A DNA stretch of 64,000 nucleotides from Bacteroidota bacterium (GCA_018268015.1 JAFDXJ010000050.1:372001-436000), one strand, 5' to 3'. Shown: positions 8,657 to 17,414, numbered from the stretch's first letter. A program made the numbers and translations. The notes: generated by a model from the letters alone, not told the origin.

Positions 8657-10447
8657 ATGAAACAAATAAATATCTTATTAACTTTTATTATCGTACTACT
8701 TTTTTGCAATCAAAAAACGTACGCACAGGCTGGAACATTAGATCCAACTTTTGGAGATGGCGGAATTGTCATCATTGACTCATTCACTTATAACAATAAA
8801 TCCCTTTTACAGGAAGATGGGAAAATATTGTTATTTAGTTCAACTGGAATTCTTGATCGATTTAACTATGATGGAACTTATGATAATAGTTTTGGTAACA
8901 ATGGCAGAATCACTCATACATTTGATGGTAAAGTTGGTGATGCAAATAATAATTTCGTTATACAAAATGATAGCAAAATTATTTATACTGGAGTGTATTA
9001 TCAAAGCAATGGCAATATTGATGCTTGTACATTTCGTTGTAATTCAGATGGATCAATAGATAGCAGTTTTGGAATTAATGGCCTGGATATTATTGAAATT
9101 GATAAATTGAATTTAATTAGAGGTATTGTGGTACAGACCGACGGAAAGATAGTTGTTGCAGGAGATGTGCGTAAAGAATATAATGATCAATATAGAACCT
9201 TTATTTATCGTCTCATGCCAGATGGTGGTCTTGACTCAACTTTTGGAGTAAATGGAATTGTTATTAATCATTATGCAGATGAAACAACATCAGTTGGTTT
9301 TTTATTAACTTCTGATGGGAAATTTATACTTGGAAGCAATAATAATATACTGGGTTCACATCCTTATTATCAATTGGAAAAATTTAATTCAGATGGAAAT
9401 GTTGATGCGGGTTTTGGTAACAATGGCAGCGCAAAGTTTATTTTTGGTGAAGGGCAAAGCGGTGACTGGAATACAAAAATGATTACATTGGTTTTACAAA
9501 TAGATGGAAAAATTGTTTGTGCAGGTATGAGTGGCAAAGGAAATGAAGATATGGCACTTTGCCGCTTTAATCAGAATGGACTGATTGATAACAACTTTGG
9601 AGAAAATGGTAGTGTAATTAACCAATACCTGAATTATGATTCTAGAATACTCGATTTAACACTTCAATCTGATGGTAAAATTCTGACTTCCGGATATGCT
9701 GCTCGTTTCAGTTATACCCAAAAACCTATTTTACTAATTCAATATTTAGAAAATGGACATTTAGATTCACAATTTGGTAATAATGGTATGACAGTCACTC
9801 TCACTGATACTCTTTCTGCTTCAGCTTCTTCAGTTCATATTCTAAATGATGGTAAAATATTATTAACAGGTGCTCAAACGGGCCCAAAAATTTTGCTCGC
9901 TCGTTATAATGGTGACAACGTCCTTGCATCTAACTTCAAAGACATAAAAGCCACACAAAATAAGGATGCCATCACCATCACCTGGCAAACACTCAATGAA
10001 GATGGTACTAAATCTTTTACTGTGGAAAGAAGTATGAATGCAAATGATTATGTGGACATCAATACTATTCCAGCAAAAGGTGTTGCAAGTAAATATAGTT
10101 ATACAGATAAAAATCCGTTGGATGGAATCAGTTATTATCGAATAAAAGAAAACACTGCCAATGGTACCAATACTTTCAGCCCGGTGGTAAAAGTAGTTTT
10201 CAATGATAACGGAGTCATTTCTTTATATCCAAATCCTGCAAAAAATACGGTAACGGTAAAGGGTTTAAATAAAAATACTACAGCCACTATTCGTATCACG
10301 GATATGAATGGAAGAGAAATCAGCAAACAATATTTTTCTCAAAGCAGCACAGCCATGCTCAATATCCGCACACTCGCACAAGGCAGTTATTTTGTGCTGG
10401 TAGAACAAAATGGAAAGATTACAAAGTTGAGGATAGTAAAAGAATAA
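8657..10447 (+). CDS. Secreted delta-60 repeat protein with T9SS type A sorting domain
   Basis: 596 residues from ATG 8657, which starts a clean signal peptide (MKQINILLTFIIVLLFCNQK, cleavage after TYAQ); the earlier TTG at 8624 would put an odd extension before it. At least seven copies of the delta-60 consensus are visible: LDPTFGDGGI, YDNSFGNNGR, IDSSFGINGL, LDSTFGVNGI, VDAGFGNNGS, IDNNFGENGS and LDSQFGNNGM, each followed by a QxDGKI-type strand, as in beta-propeller-like folds. A fibronectin-like stretch (about 435-510) leads to the C-terminal type A sorting domain with SLYPNPAKNTVTVKG and a final KLRIVKE. By family it is exported across the outer membrane by the type IX system and anchored or released. 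Binding partner unknown. Confidence 0.9.
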   Translation: MKQINILLTFIIVLLFCNQKTYAQAGTLDPTFGDGGIVIIDSFTYNNKSLLQEDGKILLFSSTGILDRFNYDGTYDNSFGNNGRITHTFDGKVGDANNNFVIQNDSKIIYTGVYYQSNGNIDACTFRCNSDGSIDSSFGINGLDIIEIDKLNLIRGIVVQTDGKIVVAGDVRKEYNDQYRTFIYRLMPDGGLDSTFGVNGIVINHYADETTSVGFLLTSDGKFILGSNNNILGSHPYYQLEKFNSDGNVDAGFGNNGSAKFIFGEGQSGDWNTKMITLVLQIDGKIVCAGMSGKGNEDMALCRFNQNGLIDNNFGENGSVINQYLNYDSRILDLTLQSDGKILTSGYAARFSYTQKPILLIQYLENGHLDSQFGNNGMTVTLTDTLSASASSVHILNDGKILLTGAQTGPKILLARYNGDNVLASNFKDIKATQNKDAITITWQTLNEDGTKSFTVERSMNANDYVDINTIPAKGVASKYSYTDKNPLDGISYYRIKENTANGTNTFSPVVKVVFNDNGVISLYPNPAKNTVTVKGLNKNTTATIRITDMNGREISKQYFSQSSTAMLNIRTLAQGSYFVLVEQNGKITKLRIVKE

Positions 10448-10474
10448 TTATGAATGGTTTATTGATCATGTTTT

Positions 10475-10509
10475 AAAACCGGGAGTAGATGATATTTCCG
10501 GTTTTTTTT
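10475..10509 (+). terminator. Rho-independent terminator after the delta-60 gene
   Basis: An AAAACCGG / CCGGTTTT stem with a loop of about 15 bases, followed by a run of eight Ts, lies 28 bases after the stop codon. Confidence 0.75.
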
Positions 10510-10735
10510 CGCATTAAAGGGGATTAAAATTCTTTGGTCGCCGACCAACTATGGAAGAAATTTTTCGCACTTTATCAGGGAACAAAGGCCGAAGTCTCAG
10601 CTATTACGCAGCTTAATCAGCGCGTTGAAGAAAAGCGCTTCCCTTCTTTTATTTCTGAACTTTTGTTTACCTTTCTTTCCAGAGAAAAGTATCTTATATA
10701 AGATCTTTCCTCAAATGTAAATTCAGCATAACCTA
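10510..10735. repeat. Gene-free stretch resembling a decayed dispersed intergenic element
   Basis: About 225 bases with no recognisable gene. The base composition is richer in GC than other spacers here. Read on the minus strand it begins TACTTTTCTCTGGAAAGAAA and continues with an AAGTAxxAAAA-like stretch, which recalls intergenic repeats I associate with Bacteroidota genomes. It holds a short inverted repeat (AGCGC ... GCGCT, around 10619-10639). A short open frame on the plus strand (TTG near 10532 to the TAA near 10700, about 55 codons, with a segment ITQLNQRVEEKRFPSF) has no ATG and is not called. No second copy lies in this window, so the repeat nature is a guess. Confidence 0.3.
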
Positions 10736-10751
10736 AGAGGTACGTTTCAAA

Positions 10752-11753
10752 TTATTTTTTTTCATCCAACGCATTTGGCGGTACTTTCTTTTTAGGTGCC
10801 GGTTGTTTTTCCTCATTTTGCTCTGATTGCTTTAACAATAGCTCTTCATCGGGGTTACCGGACTCATCAAAAAGTGGCTTAGGGCGTGGTTCATTCCCTA
10901 ATTGAATCTGAACATGAAAAGCGGTATCTATATGTAGCCATCGGCCGCCTTGCCACTTAAATGCTTCAAAGTCTCCATCCGGCACAAGGGTAAATTTCTT
11001 TTGAGTTTCATTACTTTCACTCACCAGGTGATCAAAAAGAATCAGCTTCGTTTCAGGATCATAATTTAATCGTGTACCGGCATCTTTCTTAAATTCCAAT
11101 AAAAATCTGTAAGCAGGTTGAGGACTTTTTAAACTGTCTTCCTTATAATCAAAATACTGTCCGCCGAAAACGGGCTGCCCGGTATCGTTAAAAGTCAATA
11201 CTTCCAACCATTTTCGGGTGGACATAAAATTGTTATCATCAAAACCGAACAATGTATAATATTTTTTTCCTCTATTTTCCGTCATAATTAAATTATAATA
11301 GATAGCCCCAATCCAGTTTAAATTTGAGCGCACAGAATCTACCGGGTTTTCAGCATAATCACTCATATCCAGCAATGGAAAAAGCTTTAATGAACCATCC
11401 TTTGTTCTCATTTGAATGGCTCCCTTTTGCCGGAAATAACTTTCATCTCTTTTTAATTCCCAGGTAAAAATGCGAAAAGAACTATCCGGCGCCATCAATT
11501 TAGAAACGGTAATAATGGAATCAAATGGAAAATAAAATGAATTCCTGATTTTTAATGCTTTTACAAACTCTTTTGTAAAAACGCTATCCGCCTCAAACCG
11601 TGTACTGGCTTCTTCCGCAAATACCATATTCTTTGCCGGCGTGGACATTGCACTTTCCATAGACTCCAATTCTTTTAAATCATCTGGAGAAATCTTTTGG
11701 GCATATAACCGAAGGGATAAAAACAATAAAAAAACAAAACCAATTTTCTGCAT
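10752..11753 (-). CDS. Conserved secreted protein of unknown function
   Basis: 333 residues from ATG 11753, chosen because it opens a signal peptide (MQKIGFVFLLFLSLRLYAQ); a start at 11792 would add 13 residues before it. The mature part has a helical N-terminal stretch and then a beta-rich region with many aromatic residues (IGAIYYNLIM, KKYYTLFGFDDNN, FGGQYFDYKEDSL) and an acidic, lysine- and proline-rich tail (EEKQPAPKKKVPPNALDEKK). I do not know a family name; similar proteins of unknown role are common in this phylum. It lies 96 bases after gmhB on the same strand and may or may not be part of that operon. Confidence 0.8.
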   Translation of the reverse strand: MQKIGFVFLLFLSLRLYAQKISPDDLKELESMESAMSTPAKNMVFAEEASTRFEADSVFTKEFVKALKIRNSFYFPFDSIITVSKLMAPDSSFRIFTWELKRDESYFRQKGAIQMRTKDGSLKLFPLLDMSDYAENPVDSVRSNLNWIGAIYYNLIMTENRGKKYYTLFGFDDNNFMSTRKWLEVLTFNDTGQPVFGGQYFDYKEDSLKSPQPAYRFLLEFKKDAGTRLNYDPETKLILFDHLVSESNETQKKFTLVPDGDFEAFKWQGGRWLHIDTAFHVQIQLGNEPRPKPLFDESGNPDEELLLKQSEQNEEKQPAPKKKVPPNALDEKK

Positions 11754-11849
11754 GATATAATGTTGGTGGAAACAATGTTTATACGTAAACAAATGATTGA
11801 ATATTTTCTAAAAAATAAATTTAAGTTTTTATTTTAAACGTCATAGTAC

Positions 11850-12419
11850 TCATCCAAGGTATTGATCATCCTGAACACTATGGCCAAAGTCCCATAAACT
11901 TTCAAACCTTGCATCAATTGATTCATGAGGGTAGGGGGTTTCGGGGTGAGTAGTAGAAATAAAAACCGTATGCATCCCGGCATTCCGGCCAAAATACATA
12001 TCACTTAACTTATTTCCGGCAATAATACTCCTTTGAAAATTTATTTCTGGGAAATCTGCCTGTGCCTGAAAAGCCATACCCGGATTTGGTTTTCTATTCA
12101 TTGCAAGATCATCCAGATCCGGAGCAATATATATTTTATCTATGCCGCCGCCAGCTACCTGAATTTCTTCAAGCATATAATGATGAATATCGTTTAAATC
12201 TTCTGCGGTCATTACTTTTTTACCAATGCCACGTTGATTTGTAACAACAATTATTTTACCAAAAATATCTTTAAGAATTGCTATCGCTTCTTTTGCCTTC
12301 GGCAAAAAAATAAATTCATTTTTATGTAAAATATAGTTGTCCTTTTTTTCAGCATTGATCACGCCATCGCGGTCCAGAAAAAGAGTCCAATTTTTATTTA
12401 TTTCTTTTAGATTCAACAT
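11850..12419 (-). CDS. gmhB: HAD-IIIA phosphatase, probable D-glycero-D-manno-heptose 1,7-bisphosphate 7-phosphatase
   Basis: 189 residues. HAD motif I is FLDRDGVIN (Asp nucleophile and acid), motif II TNQRGIGK, motif III Lys in RKPNPGM. It should remove the 7-phosphate from heptose 1,7-bisphosphate, step three of GDP-heptose synthesis, which fits its place after hddC, gmhA and hddA. Two departures are visible: the Cys/His zinc loop typical of enterobacterial GmhB (before RKP) is absent, and motif IV reads AGNKLSDM where GDxxxD is usual, so the first Asp is Asn. The second Asp is kept. Only 7 bases separate it from hddC. Function is mostly inferred from the operon; a histidinol-phosphatase-type activity is the alternative. 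Confidence 0.82.
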   Translation of the reverse strand: MLNLKEINKNWTLFLDRDGVINAEKKDNYILHKNEFIFLPKAKEAIAILKDIFGKIIVVTNQRGIGKKVMTAEDLNDIHHYMLEEIQVAGGGIDKIYIAPDLDDLAMNRKPNPGMAFQAQADFPEINFQRSIIAGNKLSDMYFGRNAGMHTVFISTTHPETPYPHESIDARFESLWDFGHSVQDDQYLG

Positions 12420-12426
12420 ATATCAT

Positions 12427-13116
12427 TTATTTCAACTCTTCCTGCGCTCTTAAGTAATCTTCCGGAATACCAATATCAATGAAATAGGTATCTTGTATAT
12501 CTCCATATAATTTTTTACCGGCAGAAGGGTTTTCTAAATAATCTTTTTCAAAAGAAAATTTTTCTGTCCAACTGCATTGCAAAAAGGACGGAATATTCAG
12601 GCAGTAAACACCTCCATTGATAAGCCCTTCAGCATATTTTCTTTTTTCATGAAACTGCACAATTCTTTTTTCTTCATCCATTTCCACAACCCCATACCGT
12701 TCAAAATGAACCATGGGCTTTAGAGCCAAAGTGCAATGGGCATTTTTCTCAAAATGTAATTTACTTAAGGAAGCCAAATTGATTTTAAATAAAGTATCTC
12801 CATTTAATACCAGTACATTTTCATCTTTTACAGAATTAGCCGACAAATAAACAGCGCCACCGGTACCCAAAGGTTTTTCCTCAAAGATAAATGTGCTATC
12901 TAAATAAGGAAAAACATGTTGAATATGTGTTGAAATCGTTTCATGCATATAACCAACGGAAAAAATGAAGCGCTGTATTTTTTGCTGGCGCAAATAGTCA
13001 ACGATATAATCTATAAAAGGCTTGCCATTTACAGGAGCCATGCATTTTGGTAAACCCGGCACCGCATCTCTAAGTCTTGTGCCTAAGCCTCCTGCTAATA
13101 TGATTGCTTCCTTCAT
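12427..13116 (-). CDS. hddC: Sugar-1-phosphate nucleotidyltransferase, probable heptose-1-phosphate guanylyltransferase
   Basis: 229 residues, a full nucleotidyltransferase domain. It opens with EAIILAGGLGTRLR, the NTP-binding glycine loop, followed by PKCMAPVNGKPF; EEKPLGTGGA and LNGDTLF (metal-binding Asp) follow, with a FIDIGIPEDY end typical of HddC and related enzymes. It would join GMP to D-glycero-alpha-D-manno-heptose 1-phosphate, giving GDP-heptose. The substrate is inferred from the three neighbouring heptose genes; by sequence alone, a glucose- or mannose-1-phosphate transferase would also fit. Confidence 0.86.
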   Translation of the reverse strand: MKEAIILAGGLGTRLRDAVPGLPKCMAPVNGKPFIDYIVDYLRQQKIQRFIFSVGYMHETISTHIQHVFPYLDSTFIFEEKPLGTGGAVYLSANSVKDENVLVLNGDTLFKINLASLSKLHFEKNAHCTLALKPMVHFERYGVVEMDEEKRIVQFHEKRKYAEGLINGGVYCLNIPSFLQCSWTEKFSFEKDYLENPSAGKKLYGDIQDTYFIDIGIPEDYLRAQEELK

Positions 13117-13129
13117 TGAAGTAGAGGAT

Positions 13130-13708
13130 TTAAGAAAATAAATTTTCTTCTACCAATTCACAAATGATATGACCAAGTAAGATATGGCATTCCTGGATAC
13201 GTGGCGTTATACTCGATGGGACATGGAAAATGAGCTGACAAAATTCATTCATTGTTCCTCCTTTTATTCCGGTAAATCCGATGGTGAGCATTTTTTTATT
13301 CTTCGCTGCTTTTAATGCCTTTACAATATTCGCAGAGTTTCCAGATGTACTGAATGCCACTAAAACATCCCCTTCATGGCCAGTTCCATTAATTATTCTT
13401 GCATATACTTCATCAAAGCCATAATCATTCCCAACTGCTGTGAGATAAGATGTATTACAGTGTAATGCTTCTGCAGGAAGGGCTTTACGATCCTTATAAA
13501 ATCTGCCTGAGAACTCGGCAGCCAGATGTTGTGCATCTGCAGCGCTTCCGCCGTTTCCACAAAAAAGGACTTTACATCCTTTCTCAAAAGCACCTGAAAT
13601 ACTATTGACTGCTTCAATAATTTTATCATGCAGTTTTTCATCCTGGAGTAATTGTTTTTTCAATTCCAGGGAGTCAGAGAGGATATCTTTAATTTTTACT
13701 TTCATCAT
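13130..13708 (-). CDS. gmhA: Sedoheptulose-7-phosphate isomerase (SIS domain)
   Basis: 192 residues, the normal GmhA length, one SIS domain. Motifs are FCGNGGSAADAQHLAAEFSG (about 50-69), GNDYGFDEVYAR, AFSTSGNSANI and PRIQECHILLGHIICE with the catalytic Glu and metal-ligand His pattern of the family. It turns sedoheptulose 7-phosphate into D-glycero-D-manno-heptose 7-phosphate, the first step of the pathway. It overlaps the 3' end of hddA by 20 bases, so the two are surely co-transcribed. Start may be ATG 13708 or the next ATG at 13705. Confidence 0.94.
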   Translation of the reverse strand: MMKVKIKDILSDSLELKKQLLQDEKLHDKIIEAVNSISGAFEKGCKVLFCGNGGSAADAQHLAAEFSGRFYKDRKALPAEALHCNTSYLTAVGNDYGFDEVYARIINGTGHEGDVLVAFSTSGNSANIVKALKAAKNKKMLTIGFTGIKGGTMNEFCQLIFHVPSSITPRIQECHILLGHIICELVEENLFS

Positions 13709-14762
13709 TTATTGATTGAGTCGTCCAACTATTCAATCCTTGTTTTGTGAAATGAAATGGTTTTACTTCGCCTCCAAATTGTGATAAGGATTGAATCACA
13801 TTGAAGCGGGTATTTCCTGGGCAATAAAAGATCATAAAACCACCGCCTCCCGCGCCACTGATTTTACCGCCGTTAGCGCCTGCATTCATTGCTGTTTGAT
13901 AAATCTCTTCGATTTTTTCATTCGAAATATTTTCAGCCATTTTTCTTTTTTGTATGAATCCAAAATTCAGGATTTCACCAATCTCATGTAACCGGCCTCT
14001 TAATAAGGCTTCTTTCATTCGGAATGCCTGTTCTTTCAGAGAATGCATGGCATCTAATGATTGCTGATTTTTTTGAACAACATTTTTTTGTTGTTCTTTA
14101 ATAATGGTTGCGGATTCACGACTGGTGGATGTATAAAATAATACTAAGTTATTTTCTAATTCATTTAAATAATCCTGCTTAATGCGAAGCGGGTTTACAA
14201 TCACTTTTTCATCTTTATAAAATTCCATAAAATTGATTCCGCCAAAAGTAGCAGCATACTGATCTTGCTTTCCTCCGGCAAGCCCAATATCTTTACGTTC
14301 TATTTCATAAGCATATTTTGCAATATCATATTCTCCTAAAGGCAACTTCAACATTTCCACAAATGCGCCAATGATTGCTACCACTAATGTAGAGGAGGTT
14401 CCAAGTCCGCTTCCGGCAGGTGCATCCACATAAGTACTCAGACGAAAAGCACTTTTAGGAAAGTGATAATCTTGGCAAATTCTATTATAAACTCCTTTCA
14501 ACAAGTCAAGTTCACCGGTGAGAGGGATGGAATTAGAAATTGAGTATGACTGTATTTCGCGACGGTCAAGCGCTTCAAAAATGATTTCATTTCCGGAAAT
14601 TTCTTCTATACTTGCGTAGGCATATAAAGATATACAAGCGTTTAATATGGCCCCGCCAAATTCTTCGCTGTATGGACTTACATCTGTACCACCACCCGCT
14701 AATCCAATTCGTAATGGCGCCCTGCTTCTATAAATCATATTAACAACTTTGCCTGGATCCAT
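13689..14762 (-). CDS. hddA: GHMP kinase, probable D-glycero-alpha-D-manno-heptose-7-phosphate kinase
   Basis: Up to 357 residues. GHMP fold motifs: RAPLRIGLAGGGTDVSPY near the N-terminus, DAPAGSGLGTSSTL (ATP loop) near 110-123, and GKISGAGGGGFMIFYCP near the C-terminus. HddA makes the alpha 1-phosphate, which commits the pathway to GDP- rather than ADP-heptose. Family members usually begin at MIxRSRAPLRxGLAGGG, so ATG 14738 is as likely as 14762; the longer start lies 6 bases after the upstream glycosyltransferase stop. Fucokinase-type GHMP proteins are close relatives, but adjacent gmhA, hddC and gmhB favour heptose. Confidence 0.9.
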   Translation of the reverse strand: MDPGKVVNMIYRSRAPLRIGLAGGGTDVSPYSEEFGGAILNACISLYAYASIEEISGNEIIFEALDRREIQSYSISNSIPLTGELDLLKGVYNRICQDYHFPKSAFRLSTYVDAPAGSGLGTSSTLVVAIIGAFVEMLKLPLGEYDIAKYAYEIERKDIGLAGGKQDQYAATFGGINFMEFYKDEKVIVNPLRIKQDYLNELENNLVLFYTSTSRESATIIKEQQKNVVQKNQQSLDAMHSLKEQAFRMKEALLRGRLHEIGEILNFGFIQKRKMAENISNEKIEEIYQTAMNAGANGGKISGAGGGGFMIFYCPGNTRFNVIQSLSQFGGEVKPFHFTKQGLNSWTTQSINDESKN

Positions 14763-14768
14763 AAATAA

Positions 14769-15902
14769 TTAATGTGCTAAACCGAGAATGGTCTCTACCA
14801 ATATTTCCCAGCTGTATTTCTTTTTTTCATCACGAAGATGAGGCAAAAAAAAGTTTTCACCCAATGTATATAGTTCTTTAATTTTTTCAGCAATAGATTG
14901 AGCATTGGGTGCTGTCACCAAGCCACTTTGATAATCAGGTACCATATCCGGCAATCCTCCGACATTGGTAACTAACATGGGCTTTTCAAAATGATAGGCG
15001 AGGGGAGTGACTCCACTTTGCGTAGCATTTCGATATGGTTGAATGACAAAATCTGCGGCACATAAATAATACTTCACTTCTTCATCCGGGATGAAAGAAG
15101 TTTTTAATATCAATTGGGGCGCTATATCCAGCTTATCAATTAAATCCTTGTATGGTTTTTCATCTTCATAAAATTCGCCGGCTATTAATAATTTAATGTG
15201 TTTACTTTCTGGATCATCCTGTAAAATTTTCATAGCCTCTAATAGAATATCCAATCCCTTGTATTTTCTGATAAATCCAAAAAACAAAATTATTTTTTCA
15301 TCGGGAAGAAGCCCTAAATTTTTCCTTGCATCCTCTTTGGAAATGCTATCTCCAAAATTATCATACAATGGATGTACTATACAACTTGCCGGCTTGTTTG
15401 TAAATGTCCTTAAATCTTTCATCACTTTTTCACTCATGGTGATGAAAGCATCAACAGGCTTTAAAAAATATTTTGTAAACTGAGTATCTCCGGGTCTTTT
15501 TTCATGTGGTATCACATTATCTGTGATAGCCATGATTTTTGAATGTTTATTTTTCTTTATGATTCGGAGTATGGTACCTAAAGCAGGGCCCATAAATGGA
15601 AGCCAGAAACGCACGACCACTATATCCGGTTTACTTTTTTTTAATTCCCTGCCAACGCTAAGCCAGTTTAAGGGATTGATCGAATTGATGCGAACATTGA
15701 TCTGAATATCTTTAGGCTTTTCTCCACTCGAATATTGAGTCGTACCGGGAAAAAGAAAACCGGGGTATTGCAATGAAAATGTATAAATGATGGTTTCATG
15801 GCCTTCCTGCTGAAATGCCCTGGCAAGTCTTTCATCAAAAGAAGCTAGCCCTCCGCGTAGTGGAAAGGCAGGTCCTATAATAATCACTTTCTGCATAAGC
15901 AA
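14769..15902 (-). CDS. GT4-type glycosyltransferase
   Basis: 377 residues, GT-B fold. The N-terminal half starts with IIIGPAFPLRGGLASFDERL, a typical acceptor-side glycine-rich loop. The C-terminal half has LFFGFIRKYKGLDILLEAM and the nucleotide-sugar site region GVTPLAYHFEKPMLVTNVGG with the conserved Glu. No signal peptide or membrane segment, so it acts at the cytoplasmic face. It sits between the GT2 gene (28 bases upstream) and hddA (6 bases), which suggests that GDP-heptose or a related donor is used in a surface glycan. The donor cannot be read from sequence. ATG 15896 is an alternative start. Confidence 0.9.
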   Translation of the reverse strand: MLMQKVIIIGPAFPLRGGLASFDERLARAFQQEGHETIIYTFSLQYPGFLFPGTTQYSSGEKPKDIQINVRINSINPLNWLSVGRELKKSKPDIVVVRFWLPFMGPALGTILRIIKKNKHSKIMAITDNVIPHEKRPGDTQFTKYFLKPVDAFITMSEKVMKDLRTFTNKPASCIVHPLYDNFGDSISKEDARKNLGLLPDEKIILFFGFIRKYKGLDILLEAMKILQDDPESKHIKLLIAGEFYEDEKPYKDLIDKLDIAPQLILKTSFIPDEEVKYYLCAADFVIQPYRNATQSGVTPLAYHFEKPMLVTNVGGLPDMVPDYQSGLVTAPNAQSIAEKIKELYTLGENFFLPHLRDEKKKYSWEILVETILGLAH

Positions 15903-15929
15903 TAAGGAAATAATACTTAAAAAGAATAA

Positions 15930-16874
15930 CTAATCCAGGCCGATTTTTTTTTCTATAAGATACGTATTCCTGTCTGCTGCACTTCTGGATATTAACTCTG
16001 CTAAGAAGCCGGCTAGAAATAATTGAAGCCCCAGGATCATGGCTGTAAGGCCAATATAAAATGCAGGCCTGTTGGTCAATGCAAAATTCGGATTGGCAAA
16101 TTTTCCTACAACCAAGTAAATGCTGCTGATAAACCCGACAATAAAACAGATCATTCCATAAAGGCCAAAAAAATGCATCGGTCTCTTGCCAAATTTACTG
16201 ACAAATGTTATGGTGGATAAATCGAGGAAGCCATTGATAAATCGCTCCCAACCAAATTTTGTAACACCATATTTTCTCGGCCGGTGTTCCACAATTTTCT
16301 CACCGATCTTTCGAAACCCGGCCCATTTAGCCAGCACAGGTATATATCGGTGCATTTCACCATACACTTCAATACTTTTCACCACCTTTTTTTTATAGGC
16401 TTTTAAACCACAATTAAAATCATGAAGTTTAATTCCTGAACTTCTGCGTGCAGTGGAATTAAATAATTTGGATGGCAGATTCTTGGTGAGCTTATTATCA
16501 TAACGCTTTTTTTTCCACCCACTGACAAGATCATAATTTTCTTCAAGGATCATTTTTCTGAGTCCGGGAATTTCATCGGGGGAGTCCTGCATATCTGCAT
16601 CCATGGTGATGACAATATCGCCAGAAGCTGCTTTAAAGCCTTCATTTAAAGCAGCCGATTTACCATAATTCCGTTGAAATCGAATGGCTTTAATTTGCGG
16701 ATCTTTTTCGGAAAGTCTCTGGATCGTTTCCCAACTATCATCCGTACTTCCATCATCAATGAAAATAATTTCATGAGAGAGATGATTTTCATTAACAACT
16801 TTTTTGATCCATTCATATAATTCCGGAAGGGATTCTTCTTCATTCAATAAAGGGATCACTAATGAAATATCCAT
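15930..16874 (-). CDS. Membrane-anchored GT2 glycosyltransferase, polyprenyl-phosphate sugar transferase type
   Basis: 314 residues. The GT2 catalytic domain begins MDISLVIPLLNEEESLPEL and has IDDGSTDDSW and DADMQDSPDEIPGL (DxD and neighbouring QDSPD), the pattern of dolichol-phosphate-mannose synthase, GtrB and ArnC proteins. Two C-terminal membrane helices follow (about 230-255 and 272-298). Such enzymes load a sugar onto undecaprenyl phosphate on the inner face of the membrane. It is 18 bases downstream of the DUF4199 gene and 28 bases upstream of the GT4 gene in the same operon. Sugar unknown. Confidence 0.9.
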   Translation of the reverse strand: MDISLVIPLLNEEESLPELYEWIKKVVNENHLSHEIIFIDDGSTDDSWETIQRLSEKDPQIKAIRFQRNYGKSAALNEGFKAASGDIVITMDADMQDSPDEIPGLRKMILEENYDLVSGWKKKRYDNKLTKNLPSKLFNSTARRSSGIKLHDFNCGLKAYKKKVVKSIEVYGEMHRYIPVLAKWAGFRKIGEKIVEHRPRKYGVTKFGWERFINGFLDLSTITFVSKFGKRPMHFFGLYGMICFIVGFISSIYLVVGKFANPNFALTNRPAFYIGLTAMILGLQLFLAGFLAELISRSAADRNTYLIEKKIGLD

Positions 16875-16892
16875 TCTTAAAAAATAAACGTA

Positions 16893-17402
16893 CTATGAAA
16901 AAGGATTTTGAGGTTGCTTCTTTGCTACTGCCGCGCCAATTAAAGAGGCAATGGCGCCCATGATGGCAAACATGATCAATATACCACCAATAGCAAATGG
17001 AACAATAAATTTTTTGGTCATGTCCAGAGCGCTCTGCATTTGTTCTTCTGAAAGTTTTCCCTGTTGTTGCATTTGCTGCCTTGCAGTATTGATGATGGTG
17101 TCGAGCATATCCGGGAAAAGTACTTTAAGAGCCAAAACGGTATAGATTGATAACAATACAGCACAGACCATCGAAGTTTTAAATCCATGAGCAAAAACAT
17201 TTCCAAAAGTAACATTGGCATTCATTTGTTTTGCAAAACTGGTGCAACTTAAAATAATTCCAATGATAAGAATTACATATTGAATATAGCTTAAGCCTTT
17301 ATTAGTCATTTCACCGGCAAAATAAATTACCAGGCCAAATACAATAAGAATCAATGTAATCACGATACCTTTAATAATTGGAGAGATAATTTTATTTTCC
17401 AT
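16893..17402 (-). CDS. DUF4199 family membrane protein
   Basis: 169 residues with four likely membrane helices: about 10-30, 38-55, 75-95 and 133-158. The pattern of a tight N-terminal helix pair, a NVTFGNVFAHGFKTSMV segment, a Gln-rich soluble loop (RQQMQQQGKLSEEQMQ) and a last glycine-rich helix matches the Bacteroidota DUF4199 family, which has no known function. These genes often sit just before a GT2 gene, as here (18 bases). It lies 12 bases after the dihydroorotase-like gene. Confidence 0.85.
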   Translation of the reverse strand: MENKIISPIIKGIVITLILIVFGLVIYFAGEMTNKGLSYIQYVILIIGIILSCTSFAKQMNANVTFGNVFAHGFKTSMVCAVLLSIYTVLALKVLFPDMLDTIINTARQQMQQQGKLSEEQMQSALDMTKKFIVPFAIGGILIMFAIMGAIASLIGAAVAKKQPQNPFS

Positions 17403-17414
17403 TATTGATAGTTT

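Noticed and set aside
8751-9059. 102-codon frame inside the delta-60 gene
   Set aside because: Repetitive DNA of the delta-60 units gives long off-frame reads; the real frame carries the repeat consensus and signal peptide.
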